The translations under genes and the position numbers were made by a program. 64,000 nt of DNA, from positions 1,256,501-1,320,500 of the forward strand of contig BSBK01003253.1 in NCBI GenBank assembly GCA_027943335.1. The letters are read 5' to 3'. The notes beneath the pieces were generated by a model. The model searched no databases. It had not been told where the DNA came from and saw only the letters and a program-made list of their open reading frames with translations. Position 1 is the first letter of the stretch; each line of letters begins with the position of its first letter. Source of the stretch: Chamaecyparis obtusa. Taxonomy: Eukaryota > Streptophyta > Pinopsida > Cupressales > Cupressaceae. Shown here in pieces: positions 60,789 to 64,000 of the stretch.

Positions 60789-61797
60789 TGTGTGCTATAA
60801 TTGTGTCACACTTCTATGAATCATTACATGCAAGGAAACTCAAGAATGAGCCCTCACAAATCGATCCATAGTTCCCTAGGCATGGAGTGCAAGGGTTTTT
60901 AAGAATGCTCTCAGCTAGAGCTATTTAGCCTATAACCTTGCTAGTAAACCATGCAATGGGAGATTCAATGAAGACAAGGGAAAGAATGCCAATATCCTCA
61001 AGAATCAAGAATGAAAATGCAATGCAAGCTAGATTAAGAATGGAAATGCAAGCTAAACTATGGAAATGAAAGATGCAAGTATTACAAAGCCTCCTAGTTA
61101 AACTAGATGAATTAATCTAAAGCATAAAGGAAATCTAAGCTAAGAATGCCATGAAAATGAAGCTACTATGCAAGAAATGAAATCTAACTATGAAGCAAGA
61201 AAGTCATGATGATGCAAGAATGAAGACAAGAAGATAGAGTGTTGATGAAGATCCAAGATGAATGCCAACAATGCTCCAAATCTTCAAACCCTAGATGCAA
61301 GAATGTCTCCAAAAGCTCCAAGATGACCTAAAAAACCTGTAGCATAACAATAACATAAAAATTGTGTGTGCAAATGAGGAAGAGAGCTCTCATTTTATAG
61401 GGAATGAAAAAGGAATGGGCCATGGAGATTAAGAGGCAAAAGATTTAATCAACGGTGGAGCATAAAAGAGGAGCAATCCATGTGCACAAGTATCCTCCAA
61501 TGAGAAAATAGGAGTTGACTTTTGTGTCCATATGAGACAAAAAGTGCTTTTTCTCTTTTTATAAAATAAGAATAATGCTTTATTTGTGCAACTTAGGATA
61601 AGAGGAAAAGTGGGGGCTTTTTATTTATTAAAAGGGGAGGGAATATTCCTTTTAAATAAATAAAGACTTAGGATAAGATGGTTAGCCCATAGAAAATAAT
61701 CGAATAAATGATAGCACAAGGATTTGATCAAGAATAAGGAATTTATGATTTAGCAAAAGGGGCTAATAGTCTAGGTGACCATTTTTAGGTGTATACA
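60789..61797 (-). repeat. 5' LTR of element C
   Basis: It has the same length and ends as the other LTR. The TATA-like box is TATAAAATG on the minus strand (about 61391-61399), one base different from its partner. Confidence 0.95.
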
Positions 61798-61802
61798 GTT
61801 AT
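61798..61802. repeat. Target site duplication of element C, right copy
   Basis: The second gttat directly follows the terminal gtgtataca of the high-coordinate LTR. Confidence 0.93.
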
Positions 61803-62620
61803 AACAGAAGAATTGAAAATTGTGAGAAAGAGGAAGTAACCCCATCCTATTTCTAGCTAATGTTGTCCCTCTCAGAATCCTTAACCACTCCCATCCCCAA
61901 GTCCTTTAGAGTATCTTAGTAGGACATCTCTTTCACCCACTCCTTTATCCCATCAAAGATCTAGATTCCTAACATCAATGTGTGAAAGATCAAATTCACC
62001 TTCCTCAAGGTTGTATGAATGATTGAAGTAGGACCATACTATTCCTCTTTCAAATAATTTTGGAGCTCTGCCTCAAGAAAATGATAATAATATTGTTGGT
62101 TCATTATGAATTACAAAATATTTACATGGAATGTGGGAGGTTATCTCTCTCTTAAAGAAAATTTAGAGTAAAAGAAACTTTAGTTAAATGGAAGCCAGAT
62201 GTTTTGTTCCTTCAATAAGTTAAATTGAGTAATGGATGCCTTGACCTTTTGTTTTTTAATTTATGAAAGGAAACTAGTTTCTTTCATACTTTACATAGAG
62301 ATGGGAGTGGTGGGGCTATTATTGGTTTATCTCTATGAATCATAAAATATGTCACTTATAAGGGTGAGGATCCTTCACACAGTTGTGCCTGAACTCTTTC
62401 TATTATCAATGGATAATTGATTGGTTTTTTCTCTATTTATGCTCCAAACAAGCCTAAAAATAGATCTATTCTTTGGGATTGGATGGCTAAAACTCTTCCT
62501 AATGTTAATTGAATGTTGGGAGGAGATCTTAACGTGGTAGAGAATTATGAAGACTGTAGTTGGTACAATTACTTCAAACTTTGGAAAGATTAATTTGAAA
62601 TGTGTATTTACTATCAGAAT
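61803..62620 (+). pseudogene. LINE ORF1 end and start of ORF2 endonuclease domain
   Basis: The LINE frame resumes after element C (TEELKIVRKRK, then a stop). ORF2 begins at about 62107 with MNYKIFTWNVGG, the usual start of an L1 apurinic-type endonuclease. Further blocks in shifted frames are LVKWKPDVLFLQ, FSIYAPNKPKNRSILWDWM and MLGGDLNVVENYEDCSW, whose GDLN corresponds to the catalytic GDFN motif. Many stops and frame changes make it dead. Reverse transcriptase is absent; the LINE is cut or 3'-truncated before element D. Confidence 0.78.
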
Positions 62621-62639
62621 TTATTGGGAGTAGTTGACT

Positions 62640-62995
62640 GACCCCATCATCAATAAATTTGGGATCTAGACCGACTTGGTCTACACATTTGTCTTGGGAT
62701 ATGTAATATCTTGAATGTCAACCTATGGTGGCTAGTGTGTATAAATGTAGGGCTTGCGATTGTAATTTGGAGTCTTGGGAATATAGAGGGTAGCAAAGAG
62801 CTGAGAGAGGATTGCTCTGGAGTTTGAAAGATCAAGATGTAGATTTGAGTCTTATTTTCATTATGTATTGGTCATATCAGGGAAGGCCTAATAGCTTGGA
62901 ATGCTTGATTTAATTGGGCGTTATTAGATAATAAAGTTATTGTCATTTGGTCACATCTTGTTGTGTTCTTTGTGTTTTTTATAGTCTTGACTACA
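62640..62995 (+). repeat. Probable 5' LTR end of element D
   Basis: The stretch ends gactaca five bases before an initiator-Met-like primer site. A TATA-like gtgtataaatg lies at about 62730. The start is not defined because the partner LTR lies beyond the window. Confidence 0.45.
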
Positions 62996-63000
62996 TTGAG

Positions 63001-63012
63001 TGGTATCAGACC
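63001..63012 (+). other. Primer binding site of element D
   Basis: TGGTATCAGACC matches the initiator tRNA-Met primer-site consensus at its start. Confidence 0.75.
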
Positions 63013-63099
63013 GTGGTTTTATCTTACAGTGGTGTGAATCCTTATGTTTGAACTTGTAAAGTTTTTGGGGCATTATTTGTGAGGTGGAAAAGTGTAGAT

Positions 63100-64000
63100 A
63101 TGGCTTGCATTAGCAAAGGGCTTGCACAAAGTGATCAGAAGGGATTTTTTGTTGGAAGGTTGAGTCTTTGTGATGATATGAGTGAGTTGCAGATCTTGGA
63201 GTGATAGATGTTTGTTCCTAAGATTGTGAATATGTGAAGGGATTATTGTGGGGTGACAAAATGTGGATCTAACCTTCTCATGTTGTGGATTCGTGTGAGA
63301 TGGCTCAAAGAGGAATTGTTGTTACTGATGGTTATTAGCCTAGGAAGGAAGTGAAACCATTGAGAAATCTTGTTGTTGGTGAACAGATCGTTGAATCGAG
63401 GAAGTTTGCGAAGATTTTTAGTAGATCATCGATTGTGAGGTGGCTAGAATCTTGCAATCAGACCATCAATACGAGGTGGTTGCTCCTTGGGAGAGAAAGG
63501 AAGGAGTTGTTGAGAAATGTTGACCGGTTGATTGAAGATAGGGTCTTTAGCCAACTTGAGAAGAAGCTAGAGGAGATTTTTGGTAAGCTAGAGGAGATTA
63601 AGTGGTTGAATTATAGTTGACATTTACCAGTTCAGAAGAGGATTGTTTGGCCTATGCAAAGGCTTGTTCAAAGGAGGAAAAGGAAAGTTAGGATTGTTGT
63701 TGAACAGGTAAAGCTTGAAGAGGTAAAAATTGACTTTTCTGAGGTCGAGGTGGTAGATCTAGTTGAATTTCATAATCAAATAGTTGGATCTGATGTGGAA
63801 ATTGCAGAGCATCTTGTTGTTGATGAGATTGTTGATGATGTGGAGGAGTTACTTTTTTCTAAGGGTGATGTTGTTGAAGTTGGAATTGTGATTCCTTTGT
63901 CTAGATCTGATGACCTTGTTGGGGTAGTTGTTGAGCCTGATGTTGTTTGCAGTATGGGTGTTAGTGCTAATGACATTATTATTATTAATTGTGAGAGTAT
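63100..64000 (+). pseudogene. First ORF of element D, gag-like or accessory, runs off the window
   Basis: It starts MACISKGLAQSDQKGFFVGR about 90 bp after the primer site. After a frame change and stops (including TAG near 63339) it is open from 63351 to the window end except for one TGA at 63618. Segments are ESRKFAKIFSRSSIVRWLES, a helical KELLRNVDRLIEDRV, EKKLEEIFGKLEEIKW, then a basic patch (RLVQRRKRKVRIVVEQ). A Val/Glu/Asp-rich acidic stretch follows, built on repeated gatgttgtt-like codons. It has no zinc knuckle or pol motif in view. By position it is the first ORF of an LTR element; the charged style recalls 28596-30250 and 32101-32748. Confidence 0.5.

Larger units (their letters stand above)
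50931..61797 (-). mobile_element. Element C: young Ty3/gypsy (Tat/Athila-like) LTR element with deleted pol
   Basis: Two 1,009-bp LTRs differing at about nine positions bound the unit, and gttat is duplicated at 50926-50930 and 61798-61802. On the minus strand the order is 5' LTR, a TGGCACCCACCGTGGGGC primer site, about 2.4 kb leader, one 1,460-codon ORF, a 2.1-kb 3' region with tandem repeats, polypurine tract and 3' LTR. The primer-site type and gag-protease style fit the non-chromovirus Tat/Athila side of Ty3/gypsy. RT and the integrase core are missing, so it is non-autonomous. It split a plus-strand LINE between ORF1 and ORF2. Confidence 0.95.

Overview
The window reads as nuclear DNA from a plant with a large, repeat-dominated genome. 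It holds nested LTR retrotransposons of plant type (Ty1/copia, chromodomain Ty3/gypsy, Tat/Athila-like Ty3/gypsy), an L1-type LINE, a tRNA-derived SINE-like unit, and decayed plant genes with introns (a PI-PLC X-domain gene and an RPA1-like gene). The long AT-rich spacers and the element layout would fit a gymnosperm such as a conifer, but nothing seen here fixes the species. I found no intact cellular gene. The only long intact reading frame is a 1,460-codon retroelement ORF.

Layout: 1-2032 is the 3' end of a decayed Ty1/copia element with its LTR. 2257-4372 holds exons of a broken PI-PLC X-domain gene (+). 5144-19220 is a Ty3/gypsy chromovirus (element A, +) with 2.9-kb LTRs and the target duplication ctgtg. 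Its 3' LTR contains a much younger non-autonomous LTR element (element E, 15254-18149, target duplication gtaat) with a very GC-rich core. 19226-28560 is AT-rich spacer with a 179-bp AT microsatellite, a hairpin cluster, a decayed transposon-like coding sequence (23607-25200, +) and a 0.47-kb direct repeat pair. 28596-40972 is a minus-strand mosaic: a decayed unknown retroelement ORF, the remains of a second chromovirus (element B) and, inside B's gag, a copia-like element with a coiled-coil/zinc-knuckle gag and an unassigned helical ORF. B's 5' LTR sits directly in an RPA1-like pseudogene (about 40998-41920, -).

42000-49264 is AT-rich with no recognisable gene. A SINE-like unit lies at about 49271-49465. 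A plus-strand LINE (ORF1 49900-50930, ORF2 start 61803-62620) is split by element C (50931-61797, -), a complete LTR element with 1,009-bp LTRs differing at about 9 positions and target duplication gttat. C keeps one uninterrupted gag-protease ORF that runs into remnants of RNase H and the integrase N-terminus; reverse transcriptase and the integrase core are missing. From about 62700 a further LTR element (D, +) begins and leaves the window within an acidic open frame.

Relationships: insertion order can be read from the nesting: PI-PLC gene, then A, then E; RPA1-like gene, then B, then the copia-like element; LINE, then C. The old elements share one decay style: frames stay almost in register while stops accumulate, mostly TAG where glutamine CAG is expected, plus some TGA for CGA. 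This fits deamination of methylated cytosine at CHG and CG sites. The young elements C and E have escaped this. They are the most interesting objects here because both moved recently and neither encodes a complete machinery, so both must depend on partners elsewhere.
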